The notes under the pieces were generated by a model. That model saw only the letters and a list, made by a program, of their open reading frames with translations, did not search any database and was not told the origin of the DNA. Shown here in pieces: positions 56,962 through 64,000 of a stretch of DNA of 64,000 nt (its first letter is position 1; the number at the start of each line of letters is the position of its first letter). The translations under genes were made by a program, and so were the position numbers. Source of the DNA: Candidatus Latescibacterota bacterium (GTDB lineage Bacteria > JAAXHH01); NCBI GenBank assembly GCA_022821085.1, contig JAJEEG010000006.1, positions 1,571,330 to 1,635,329 on the forward strand, in the 5' to 3' direction.

Positions 56962-57738
56962 CTACCAGATCGGGGCCAGCCAGCCGCCGTCCACGGGCAG
57001 GGCCGTTCCGGTGATCCACTCTGCGTCGTCCGACGCGAAGAACACGCAGGCCCGGCCGATATCCTTCGGCAGTCCCAGCCGGGGCAGGGGGGTCTTCTCC
57101 AGCGCCTCAGCGACCTGGTCCTCGGTCAGGTAGTCCTGGATGGGCGTCTCGATATAGCCCGGGCAGATGGTATTGGCGGTTATCCCGTGCGACGCCAGCT
57201 CGACCGCCGTGTCCCGCGTGAGATTGACGACGCCGGCCTTGGCGGGTGCGTACGCCGGACCGCCACCGCCGTGAAAGGCGTGTACGGACGCGATGTTGAT
57301 GATCCGTCCCGCGCGGGATTCCTTCAGGTGCGGCACGGCCGCGCGCGTAGTCAGAAACAGGGCCCGCAGGTTCACGCCCATGATGCGGTCCCACGTCTCT
57401 ACCGGGGTCGTCTGGCTGTCGCCCAGGGCGAAAATACCCGCGTTGTTGACCAGGATGTCCAGGCCGCCAAAAGCCTCCAGCGTCCGGTCGACCAGCCTGT
57501 TGACGGCCGCTTCGTCCGACACGTCGGCCTGCACGAAGAGGCCGTCGGCACCCAGCTCGTTCAAGGCCGCCACGGTGGGCGTCGTCACGTCCTGGTCATG
57601 GTACTTGCCCGGTTTCGGCCGTTCGACGAGGTCGGTGACCACGACGCGGGCTCCTTCCCTGGCCAGTTCGATGGATATGCCCCGGCCAATACCGGAACTG
57701 CCGCCCGTGACGATAGCGACCCGACTTTCGAGTTTCAA
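56962..57738 (-). CDS. Short-chain dehydrogenase/reductase
   Basis: 258 aa with all classical SDR elements: TGGSSGIG at 11-18 for NAD(P), NNAG, catalytic Ser in NIASVHAF, and Y-x3-K as YAPAKAG. An Asp (TDLVERPK) after the second strand favours NAD. The ending PVDGGWLAPIW is typical. The substrate may be a sugar or a secondary alcohol. It is the first gene of a minus-strand unit with a good promoter upstream. Confidence 0.93.
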   Translation of the reverse strand: MKLESRVAIVTGGSSGIGRGISIELAREGARVVVTDLVERPKPGKYHDQDVTTPTVAALNELGADGLFVQADVSDEAAVNRLVDRTLEAFGGLDILVNNAGIFALGDSQTTPVETWDRIMGVNLRALFLTTRAAVPHLKESRAGRIINIASVHAFHGGGGPAYAPAKAGVVNLTRDTAVELASHGITANTICPGYIETPIQDYLTEDQVAEALEKTPLPRLGLPKDIGRACVFFASDDAEWITGTALPVDGGWLAPIW

Positions 57739-57786
57739 GATGTCCTCTGTTTAACCCGGTATGCGAAGTGGAGCCGTCCTGAATGG

Positions 57787-57815
57787 ATTATAACCAGATC
57801 GAAAAACCGAGGCAA
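57787..57815 (-). promoter_or_regulatory. Sigma70-like promoter of the SDR-DUF423-M81 unit
   Basis: On the minus strand, TTGCCT (57815-57810) and a perfect TATAAT (57792-57787) are 17 nt apart, about 50 nt before the SDR start. Confidence 0.6.
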
Positions 57816-57835
57816 GGCAAGTGTTTATAAATGGA

Positions 57836-57866
57836 TTGCGTTTTTCGGAACCCGCCTTAGTAATAT
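57836..57866 (+). promoter_or_regulatory. Possible promoter of the enolase-superfamily gene
   Basis: TTGCGT (57836-57841) and TAATAT (57861-57866) are 19 nt apart, longer than ideal. It would face away from the SDR promoter in the 181-nt divergent gap. Confidence 0.3.
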
Positions 57867-57919
57867 AGTCTTCATGCCCGTCCCGATTATACCGTCCCTT
57901 ACCACCGCAGGAGGATTCC

Positions 57920-59179
57920 ATGAAGATCACGCACGCCGAACGAACGGCCCTGAACGTGCCGTTCTACGCCCCGCACGTCGATCACGCGATGGCCCGGGCG
58001 AATACCCACAACGAGCGCGTCTGGGTGTACCGGCTGGAGACCGACAACGGCCTGGTCAGCATCACCGACGGCCACGGCGCCTCGGATACCGCCGGCCTGG
58101 TCGGCAAGGACCCCTGGACCATCATGTGGGACGACGATATCGGTTTCGGTCCGCAGATCGCCGCCTTCGACCTGTGCGGGAAGGACGCTGGGGTGCCCGT
58201 GCACGCCTTGCTGGGCAACAAGCTGCGGGACCGCTGCCCCCTTTCGTGGTGGGACATCGACATGGCGCCCGAAGACTGGGTCAAGGAGGCGGAGGAGTCC
58301 CTTCGCCGCGGCTACACGTCCTTCAAGATGAAGGCGCGGCCCTGGCGCGACATCGTCGCCCAGATCGACGCGGTGAGCGAGGTCGTCCCGGCCGATTATC
58401 GGTTCGACGTGGACTTCAACGGTTTTCTCCTCACCCAGGCGAAAGCGGAACAGATCCTGTCCCAGCTCGACCAGCGGGTGAACGTGGGCATGTACGAGAG
58501 TCCCTTCTACCTGCGGAAAGACCTCAAAGGCGCGCAGATGCTGCGGGAACGCATCCAGAAACCCATCGTGGAACACTTCGGCGACGACGTGTGGCAGGCG
58601 GAGGTCAGCGACGGGTTCGTGGTGGGCGGCGGCGCCTCGGGGACGATGAGGCAGGGCATCATGGCGGCCGCATTGAACAAGCCCTTCTGGCTCCAGATGG
58701 TGGGGGCCGGGCTGACCACGACTTTCGCCGCCCACATCGGTTCGGTGCTGTCACATGCCCAGCTGCCCTACATCACCTGCCACGAACTCTGGCAGACCGA
58801 CCTGCTGACCGAACGGATCGAGGTGGTGGACGGGTACATGGAGGTGCCGGACAAGCCCGGTCTCGGCGTTGAAGTCGACGAGAAGGCCATCGAAACCTAC
58901 GCCGTCGACGATGACGAACCCACGGCGGTGCAGCGCTACCGGAGCAAGAAGCGGATCCTGCGCGTGGTCTGGCCCGGTTTGGCCGGAAATCAGCGCGTGT
59001 GGGAATTCACCGACGAGAGCATCTACCAACCCGAATTCTACAAGGGGAATCTGCCGGGATTCGAAACGGGGGTGCACCTCGAGGTGATCGAAGACGACCA
59101 CAGTCCGGCCTTCGAGAAGAGGCACGCGGAACTGGCGCGGCGGGAGGCTGCCGTGGCCCGGGCGCCCAAGGGGATCTAG
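57920..59179 (+). CDS. Enolase-superfamily enzyme (mandelate racemase/muconate lactonizing type)
   Basis: 419 aa. The capping N-domain opens MKITHAERTALNVPF. The barrel has the K136-M-K138 general-base motif (SFKMKAR), metal ligands D163 or D165 (DVDFNG) and E193 (YESP), and a third acidic site near E218-H219. These support an active acid-sugar dehydratase or racemase; the exact reaction is not readable. The C-terminal 70 residues or so extend beyond the usual family length. It stands alone on the plus strand, convergent with the ceramidase-like gene (3 nt between stops). Confidence 0.9.
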   Translation: MKITHAERTALNVPFYAPHVDHAMARANTHNERVWVYRLETDNGLVSITDGHGASDTAGLVGKDPWTIMWDDDIGFGPQIAAFDLCGKDAGVPVHALLGNKLRDRCPLSWWDIDMAPEDWVKEAEESLRRGYTSFKMKARPWRDIVAQIDAVSEVVPADYRFDVDFNGFLLTQAKAEQILSQLDQRVNVGMYESPFYLRKDLKGAQMLRERIQKPIVEHFGDDVWQAEVSDGFVVGGGASGTMRQGIMAAALNKPFWLQMVGAGLTTTFAAHIGSVLSHAQLPYITCHELWQTDLLTERIEVVDGYMEVPDKPGLGVEVDEKAIETYAVDDDEPTAVQRYRSKKRILRVVWPGLAGNQRVWEFTDESIYQPEFYKGNLPGFETGVHLEVIEDDHSPAFEKRHAELARREAAVARAPKGI

Positions 59180-59182
59180 CCT

Positions 59183-60454
59183 TCACCCTGACCGCCTGAA
59201 CGTCTCCGGAATCACCCGCTGCGCCGCTTCGACGACGTGGTCTTCCACATCGCCGGCGAAGCGATTGGGCAATCCGAAATACACCGTGGCGTCGCCGCCT
59301 TCGTACCCGCCCTCCTCCCAGATCCGCCGGGAGGGTATGTAGCCGGGAAAGTCGTTGGCATACGCGCCTACCCACAACCTTGCGGGATCGTACATGCGCC
59401 GCAGCCTGAAGGCGTAGTCCGCCACCACCTCCCCGGCCAGGAAACAGATAGCGAGGCCATCTCCGAACGACCAGCCCTGGACCGGGTAGCTGAGTGCTTC
59501 CGGGACGGCCACGCCGTCCTCCATGCGAGCGATCCACTTCCGGGCGTGGTAGCCCGCGGCGTCTGAACCCTCCGCCGCGGCCGTCCAGGCCTCGCGGGAA
59601 GGCATGGTGTCGTAGGGCAGCGAGGCGTGGACCAGGCGGCACCGGACAGGTCCCGTCAGGGGGCGTCCGGGAATCCCGAGCAGGCGGTCCACCTCCCACG
59701 CGATATCGCCACCGTGACGCCTGGAAAAGGAAAGGCCCGTGCGGGGAAAGGGATTCGCGTTGGCGGCGCACCCGATGGTGACCAGGGCAACGGCCCCCGG
59801 GTGTTTCCGCCTGATCCGGTCGGCTGCGAATCCCGCCCAGTCGCCGCACATGAAGTTGTCCGCGGGGCCGAACGTCGTGCAGTGGCAGGCATAGCTGACC
59901 CATACCGCCCTCAGGTTTCCATCCGGGTCATCGACCCTGATCATGGGCATCACGTGATCCACGGGCCCGATCTGCGCGCGCCGGTTCACCGCGAACCCGG
60001 CGTGTCCCTCGCTGTAACTCAGGCAGGCCGGTTTCCGGTTCGACAACGCACGCAGTCCCGCCTCCACGAGCAGTCCCGCGACTTCACCGGTATATCGGTC
60101 GATATGCCGCTGATGAGCCGCCGGGATATCCGTGCTGAACAGCATGGGCGCCGCACCGGAGAGCATGGGCGCGTTGTGGGTGTGGGTATAGCACAGGACG
60201 ACGCGTTCCCTGTCAATCCCCGCCCGCCGACCCAGTTCCCGTGCGACGGACGCCGTAATGGATTCGGTCACGCCGCAGTTCTCCAGGGCCAGCATCAGGA
60301 CCGGCCGCTCCGCACCGATGGCCAGGGCGCGGGCGTACAGAGTTGACTTGATTTTCGCCGTTTCTTCCCGGCGCGCGCCGTAACCGCTCAGGCGCACCGG
60401 ATAGTCGGGGGTGACGTCGACTTCAGATACGCCGACCGGGATCAGTTCGTTCAT
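59183..60454 (-). CDS. Neutral/alkaline ceramidase-like protein
   Basis: 423 aa from the ATG at 60454, where the family start (GVSEVDVTPDYPVRLSGYG) lies near the N-terminus. The zinc-site region YTHTHNAPMLSG and the Asn/His-containing FGPADNFMCGDWAGF are typical of the ceramidase N-terminal domain. No signal peptide is evident, unlike secreted ceramidases, and bacterial homologues are often annotated only by fold, so the substrate is probably not ceramide. It is followed by the enolase-superfamily gene, convergently. The DUF6785-type gene ends 25 nt upstream. Confidence 0.88.
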   Translation of the reverse strand: MNELIPVGVSEVDVTPDYPVRLSGYGARREETAKIKSTLYARALAIGAERPVLMLALENCGVTESITASVARELGRRAGIDRERVVLCYTHTHNAPMLSGAAPMLFSTDIPAAHQRHIDRYTGEVAGLLVEAGLRALSNRKPACLSYSEGHAGFAVNRRAQIGPVDHVMPMIRVDDPDGNLRAVWVSYACHCTTFGPADNFMCGDWAGFAADRIRRKHPGAVALVTIGCAANANPFPRTGLSFSRRHGGDIAWEVDRLLGIPGRPLTGPVRCRLVHASLPYDTMPSREAWTAAAEGSDAAGYHARKWIARMEDGVAVPEALSYPVQGWSFGDGLAICFLAGEVVADYAFRLRRMYDPARLWVGAYANDFPGYIPSRRIWEEGGYEGGDATVYFGLPNRFAGDVEDHVVEAAQRVIPETFRRSG

Positions 60455-60479
60455 CGGTCTTCCCTGTCTTTCGTGACGG

Positions 60480-62309
60480 CTAGTACCATTCCGTCCTGTG
60501 GGGGGTCCCCGGGAAGAAAACCGCGTCGACCGCCAGGGACAGGACGACGCCAAGGAGAAACCCGAGGATCGCCCCGGTGAAAAACGGTTGCGCGGCGCGG
60601 TACATGCGTACGCCGCCGATGCGAATCAAAATGATCTGCAGGAGCCAGGCGAGGAAAATCGGCAGAAAGGCGTTCCTCACCACGCCGCCCACGTCCCCGA
60701 CGGCCATGCCGACGGGATGCAGGGGCCACCACGTGAAAAACGCCCTGCCGGCGATGACCAGGCCGTTGATCAACATGCCGGACAGCAGGAACAGGGCTTC
60801 GAGGACCCCGATCTGGGCGGCGTTCGTCGCCCAGACGATGGTGCGTCCGAAGAAGAACGTACCCAGGCCGCCGGGCTGGGTATGGAGATTGTTGGCGCCC
60901 ACCGCATGGCCGGAATGGACCAGGGAGACCACCGAGAGGACGGCGCTGACGCCGATCGCCAGGCATATCCAGCCGAACAAACCGCGGCCACGGCCTTTCA
61001 GCCGGCTTTTCAGCCACGCGATGTGGGAGAATCCGACCAGCGTGAAGGTCCGCCAGTTCCGGGCGAAACCGTTGGCCATGCCCATTACGTTGATATCCCG
61101 CATCGACAGGGAGGCCGTTCCGACCAGCCCGACCGTGAAGTAATTGGGCTTCACGGTGAGTTCCGCCATCACCAGGCCCGATTCGGCCACCACCCGGGCG
61201 AGTACCAGGTAGAAGGTGAACATGACGGCCAGAAAGAGCACGCCCACCGCAATGGAGAGCCCTGCGCTGTACAGCCACAGCACCGCGAACGCCGAGCCGC
61301 CCGCAAGCCCGATGAGCGCCCACCGGTAGGAGAACAGTTCCCGCGCCTCGCCGTCGTCCCGGACGGGCCGCCAGGCAGCGCGCCACACCGAAGCCAGGTG
61401 GCGCCTGGCGATCCAGACCAGCCATGCGGCAAAGACGATGACGCCGCCCATGTACTGCATGCCGGTCAGTCCCCCCTGCACCACGCTGCCGCTCGTGGAG
61501 AACATGCCCATGCGGCTCAGCAGCCCCTGTTCGAGCACGCCGAACAGCTGGAAGAACCAGAGGCTGAAGAGGATCTCCGCGGGCGCGAAGAAAGCGAAGC
61601 ACAGGGCGTAGATGTTCAGGTACAGGGGTATGCCCGGGAAGTAAGGGGCGATTTCCAGGGTGGCCGCTGCCCCCGGATGAATGGGCAGCATGGGCAGCGC
61701 GCCCGAGTAGGCCGCGCAATTCCAGGCCATGGCGGCGAAGGTGAGGATCAGCCCCGCAAGAAACAGCCGGTTGCCGCCGCGTCCGGGGCGCGACTGGGCT
61801 CGGTCCTCTTCGGATTCCCCGATGAGCCGCAGGGCCGCTTCCGCCAGGGGGAATCGAAGACGTTCGTACTCCATCCACTGCCTGCGGAAGATCACCACGA
61901 TGCAGGCGCCGATCAGCAGGAGCGCGGCGAACAGGCAAAGCCACCAGAACACGGGCGTCATCCAGACCGTCCACGGGATCCCCTGGCCCGGCTGCAGGCC
62001 TTCGTAGAATCGTCGGGCCGATTCGTAATCGCTCAGGTAGACCCAGTGGGGCAGGTGGGGCAGGATGAGTTCGTCCCACCGGTTCTCGGGCGAGGCGAAG
62101 TAGGCGGGCGCCGCGATGGCGGAAACCATGTAGCGGGTGACCCCCAGGTCGGGCATCATGGACGCCGCCCAGCCCATGGCGAAGATCGTGAACAGCTCGG
62201 TCCGGGTTAGCGCTTTGCCCGGGCAGCAGGCCCGGCAGAGCAGGTTGGGCAGCAGAACGAGGGCCAGAAAGGGGATCAGGAAGCCGGAGGGCAGGTGGGC
62301 GAACAGCAT
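60480..62309 (-). CDS. DUF6785/DUF6784-type polytopic membrane protein, start uncertain
   Basis: At least 609 aa with about 14 hydrophobic segments. Family features include ELFTIFAMGWAASMMPDLG, YFASPENRWDELILPHLPHW and ESGLVMAELTVKPNYFT. The first canonical ATG is at 62309, but the same frame reads upstream as TLRAAGIGLLLSGLIGLG to about 62402. That is the usual family N-terminus (a first membrane helix). No ATG, GTG or TTG exists in that stretch; a CTG at 62396 is the only candidate. A 9-nt repeat array abuts it (62411-62473). Function is unknown; the family looks transporter-like. Confidence 0.82.
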   Translation of the reverse strand: MLFAHLPSGFLIPFLALVLLPNLLCRACCPGKALTRTELFTIFAMGWAASMMPDLGVTRYMVSAIAAPAYFASPENRWDELILPHLPHWVYLSDYESARRFYEGLQPGQGIPWTVWMTPVFWWLCLFAALLLIGACIVVIFRRQWMEYERLRFPLAEAALRLIGESEEDRAQSRPGRGGNRLFLAGLILTFAAMAWNCAAYSGALPMLPIHPGAAATLEIAPYFPGIPLYLNIYALCFAFFAPAEILFSLWFFQLFGVLEQGLLSRMGMFSTSGSVVQGGLTGMQYMGGVIVFAAWLVWIARRHLASVWRAAWRPVRDDGEARELFSYRWALIGLAGGSAFAVLWLYSAGLSIAVGVLFLAVMFTFYLVLARVVAESGLVMAELTVKPNYFTVGLVGTASLSMRDINVMGMANGFARNWRTFTLVGFSHIAWLKSRLKGRGRGLFGWICLAIGVSAVLSVVSLVHSGHAVGANNLHTQPGGLGTFFFGRTIVWATNAAQIGVLEALFLLSGMLINGLVIAGRAFFTWWPLHPVGMAVGDVGGVVRNAFLPIFLAWLLQIILIRIGGVRMYRAAQPFFTGAILGFLLGVVLSLAVDAVFFPGTPHRTEWY

Positions 62310-62410
62310 GAAGTCGTAACCGCCCCGATCGGCCAGGTATTGCGTGCCGAGCCCGATGAGGCCCGACAGGAGGAGGCCGATGCCGGCCGCCCTCAGCGTT
62401 ACGGGCTGGC

Positions 62411-62473
62411 GGTCCGGGCGGTCCGGGCGGTCCGGGCGGTCCGGGCCGTCCGGGCGGTCCGGGCCGTCCGGGA
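62411..62473. repeat. Seven 9-nt tandem units upstream of the DUF6785-type gene
   Basis: GGTCCGGGC repeats with two CGTCCGGGC-type variants; the unit closely matches the array at 23.3 kb. It lies in the gap between the OYE stop and the DUF6785-type N-terminal coding sequence, where a ribosome site would be expected. Confidence 0.9.
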
Positions 62474-62493
62474 GATTCGCGGATTCGCCACCC

Positions 62494-63933
62494 CTAGGGT
62501 TCAGGCGCTGTATCCAGCATCTCCTTGTAGATGTCCGCGTAGATCTTGTCCCGCGGCACGCATCCGACGGCGAACTGGCCGAGTTCGTTATGCTTCCCGC
62601 GCATCAGGGCGGTGCAGTAACTGACCGTGATACAGCTCTTCTTGCGGATCATTTCGCCGTGCTCGGCCACGTCCTTCGCGAAATCGGGATAGGCCAACGC
62701 GCCCCTGCCCGATCCCATGACGGTCACCCGGCCGTCCCGGATATTCGCCGCGCCCGCGTTGACCATGTACTTCTGCAGCCAGCTGTACCCGGTGCCCACG
62801 ATGTGGAGATCGGGATGCGCCGAACAGAGGGCTGCGGCGGCGCGGAAGTGCCGCGCAACGCCGAACAGGGGGTGTTCCGGGGCATCGTAACCGTCCACCG
62901 GGGACCGCTCGGCGGGACGTCCCACGTGGGGATTGTAGTAGGGGCTTCCCATGGTGGCGTTGATCATCCGGATCCCGGCCTCCTTGAGCAGGCCGGCCGC
63001 CGCGACCGGTTCCGACAGGTCTTCCCGCAGCGGATCGTCCACATCCACGCCGAATCCGGAGAGGTAAGGTACGGGGTACGGCGCACGGGGCATCCCCGTT
63101 CCGGTATCCGGGTCAGTGGCATACGGGATACCGTCGTATACGTTCATCCGGGTAGCCAGCGGCAATTCGTCCTTCGTTTCTTCGCGAATGCGTCCGATCA
63201 CGTTCCGGACCAGCCGCGTCCGGTTCTCGAGACTCCCGCCGTAAGCGCCTTCCCGGAGCCGCGCGGCCAGGAGTTCGGAGAGCAGGTAGCGATGGCACTG
63301 CTTGATGTCTACGAAGTCGAACCCCAGTTTCCAGGCCAGGACCGCGGTATCCACGAGGGCATCTTCCACCCGGCCGAGTTCGGCGTCCGTCAGCATCGGG
63401 TAGTCCGGGGTAACCGGTATCTTGCGCTTCTTGTCCACGAGGGTAACCGGATCGGCGGCGGGATCGTGAAAGGCGATCAGCGGTTTCCGGTAACTGTACC
63501 GGCCCGAGTGGGTCAGCTGCAGCCCGACCACGAGGTCGTCATCGCGGCCATGGACGGCCCGGTGGGCCTTGCGGGTCTGCGCGAGCAGTGCTTCGAAGGA
63601 CGCGGCGTTGCCCTCGTGAAGCCAGAGTTGGCGGGTATTCGCCCGGGCTTCCTCCGTCACGGCCGTGGCCTCGCCCCAGATCAGTTTGGCGCCGCCCTCG
63701 CCGAAGAGCCGCCACCGGCGGAATACCAGTTCGTCGGGTGAGCCGTCCAGGTGTCCGTCGCATCCCTCCATGGGGTGTACGGCCATGGAATTGCCGATCG
63801 TGCGGTTCCCGAACCGGACGGGGCGCCAGAGCGGTTCGAGGTCCTCGGTCAGCGGGATATCTTCGTTCAGACCGAGGCGGTCGATATCCTGATGCAGATC
63901 GTCGAGCGAACGGTAGCGAAAGTGCTTCGGCAT
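62494..63933 (-). CDS. Old yellow enzyme-family NADH:flavin oxidoreductase
   Basis: 479 aa with the FMN-binding TIM barrel (MAVHPMEGCDGHLDGSPDEL near the start, LQLTHSGRYSYR, VDIKQCHRYLLSELL). There is no C-terminal NAD-binding module, so it resembles OYE/DCR-like proteins reduced to the barrel. The last part has Cys residues (KSCITVSYCTALMRGKHN, then GCVPRD) in the place where the 4Fe-4S-type subfamily has its cluster, but the spacing is not the standard CxxCxxxC, so a cluster is uncertain. The product probably reduces enoates or related substrates. The gene lies near the window end with no visible promoter. Confidence 0.9.
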   Translation of the reverse strand: MPKHFRYRSLDDLHQDIDRLGLNEDIPLTEDLEPLWRPVRFGNRTIGNSMAVHPMEGCDGHLDGSPDELVFRRWRLFGEGGAKLIWGEATAVTEEARANTRQLWLHEGNAASFEALLAQTRKAHRAVHGRDDDLVVGLQLTHSGRYSYRKPLIAFHDPAADPVTLVDKKRKIPVTPDYPMLTDAELGRVEDALVDTAVLAWKLGFDFVDIKQCHRYLLSELLAARLREGAYGGSLENRTRLVRNVIGRIREETKDELPLATRMNVYDGIPYATDPDTGTGMPRAPYPVPYLSGFGVDVDDPLREDLSEPVAAAGLLKEAGIRMINATMGSPYYNPHVGRPAERSPVDGYDAPEHPLFGVARHFRAAAALCSAHPDLHIVGTGYSWLQKYMVNAGAANIRDGRVTVMGSGRGALAYPDFAKDVAEHGEMIRKKSCITVSYCTALMRGKHNELGQFAVGCVPRDKIYADIYKEMLDTAPEP

Positions 63934-64000
63934 GTCGTCATCCTGTGCTGGTTGAATTCCTGGGCGTCACGCGGCGCGCCGGCCGCCGATTACGTTCGTC
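63934..64000 (-). other. Window edge; possible 3' end of another minus-strand gene
   Basis: On the minus strand a frame of about 20 codons enters from outside and stops at a TGA 8 nt before the OYE ATG. It is too short to identify. Positions 1-52 hold nothing recognisable. Confidence 0.2.

Noticed and set aside
60498-62210. 570-codon plus-strand frame opposite the DUF6785-type gene
   Set aside because: It is highly charged, Gln/Arg/His-rich and repeat-free of any fold; the opposite strand shows a regular polytopic membrane protein.

Overview
The window is GC-rich (roughly 60 percent or more), gene-dense bacterial chromosome with no rRNA, tRNA, transposase, integrase or CRISPR array that I can see. 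The gene content is that of a diderm with an LPS outer membrane: bamA-ompH/skp-lpxD-lpxC/fabZ-lpxA in one block, a Lol-type lipoprotein exporter, and a CBM9/DUF5916 outer-membrane-barrel-type protein. An LpxC-FabZ fusion, ClpC with McsA/McsB, five phytanoyl-CoA-dioxygenase-like (PhyH) proteins, two M81 peptidases, a DUF6785-type membrane protein and a neutral-ceramidase-like protein together suggest an uncultured FCB-group lineage (Latescibacterota, Gemmatimonadota or a neighbour). That placement is inferred from gene content only.

Layout. 0-2.3 kb: a class III aminotransferase and a PhyH protein on the minus strand. 2.4-30 kb, plus strand: proton-translocating transhydrogenase (pntAA-pntAB-pntB) behind a good sigma70-like promoter, purT, PhyH, ThuA, 1-Cys peroxiredoxin, an SPFH protein with a 55-residue Arc-like partner, PhyH, a Nat-type ABC exporter whose last permease is fused to a CPBP (CAAX-type) membrane protease, a small methyltransferase, the CBM9/DUF5916 protein, a DsbD/ScsB-like reductase with a redoxin, and then a compact cluster: two tandem PhyH paralogues, a ThDP enzyme, an M81 peptidase, an EamA exporter and an orphan protein. 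30-57.7 kb, minus strand: an M20 amidohydrolase with a 587-residue toroid-like protein, the lpx/bam block, clpC-mcsB-mcsA, lolD-lolC-lysS, prfB with the classic programmed frameshift, a Gfo/Idh/MocA dehydrogenase, radC, slipin-nfeD, a large acyltransferase-like protein, M81, DUF423 and an SDR. 57.8-64 kb: an enolase-superfamily enzyme (plus strand), then a ceramidase-like protein, the DUF6785-type protein and an old-yellow-enzyme homologue (minus strand).

The most interesting signals are these. (1) Three of the five PhyH proteins keep the distal His and Arg but lack the Asp/Glu of the HX(D/E) iron site; they read HGG, HGN and HGY, the kind of change known from Fe/2OG halogenases. Two of the three are the tandem pair that opens the ThDP/M81/EamA cluster. 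(2) Short tandem repeats, several with 9- or 18-nt periods, recur at gene boundaries and in places enter reading frames without shifting them: a DRA-repeat tail on FabZ, a Gly/Pro/Asp insert in an M81 peptidase, and a loop in the ABC permease. (3) A complete protein-arginine-kinase module (McsB, short McsA, ClpC) sits in an LPS-bearing genome. (4) An ABC permease is fused to a CPBP protease. (5) A small Arc-like gene follows the SPFH gene.
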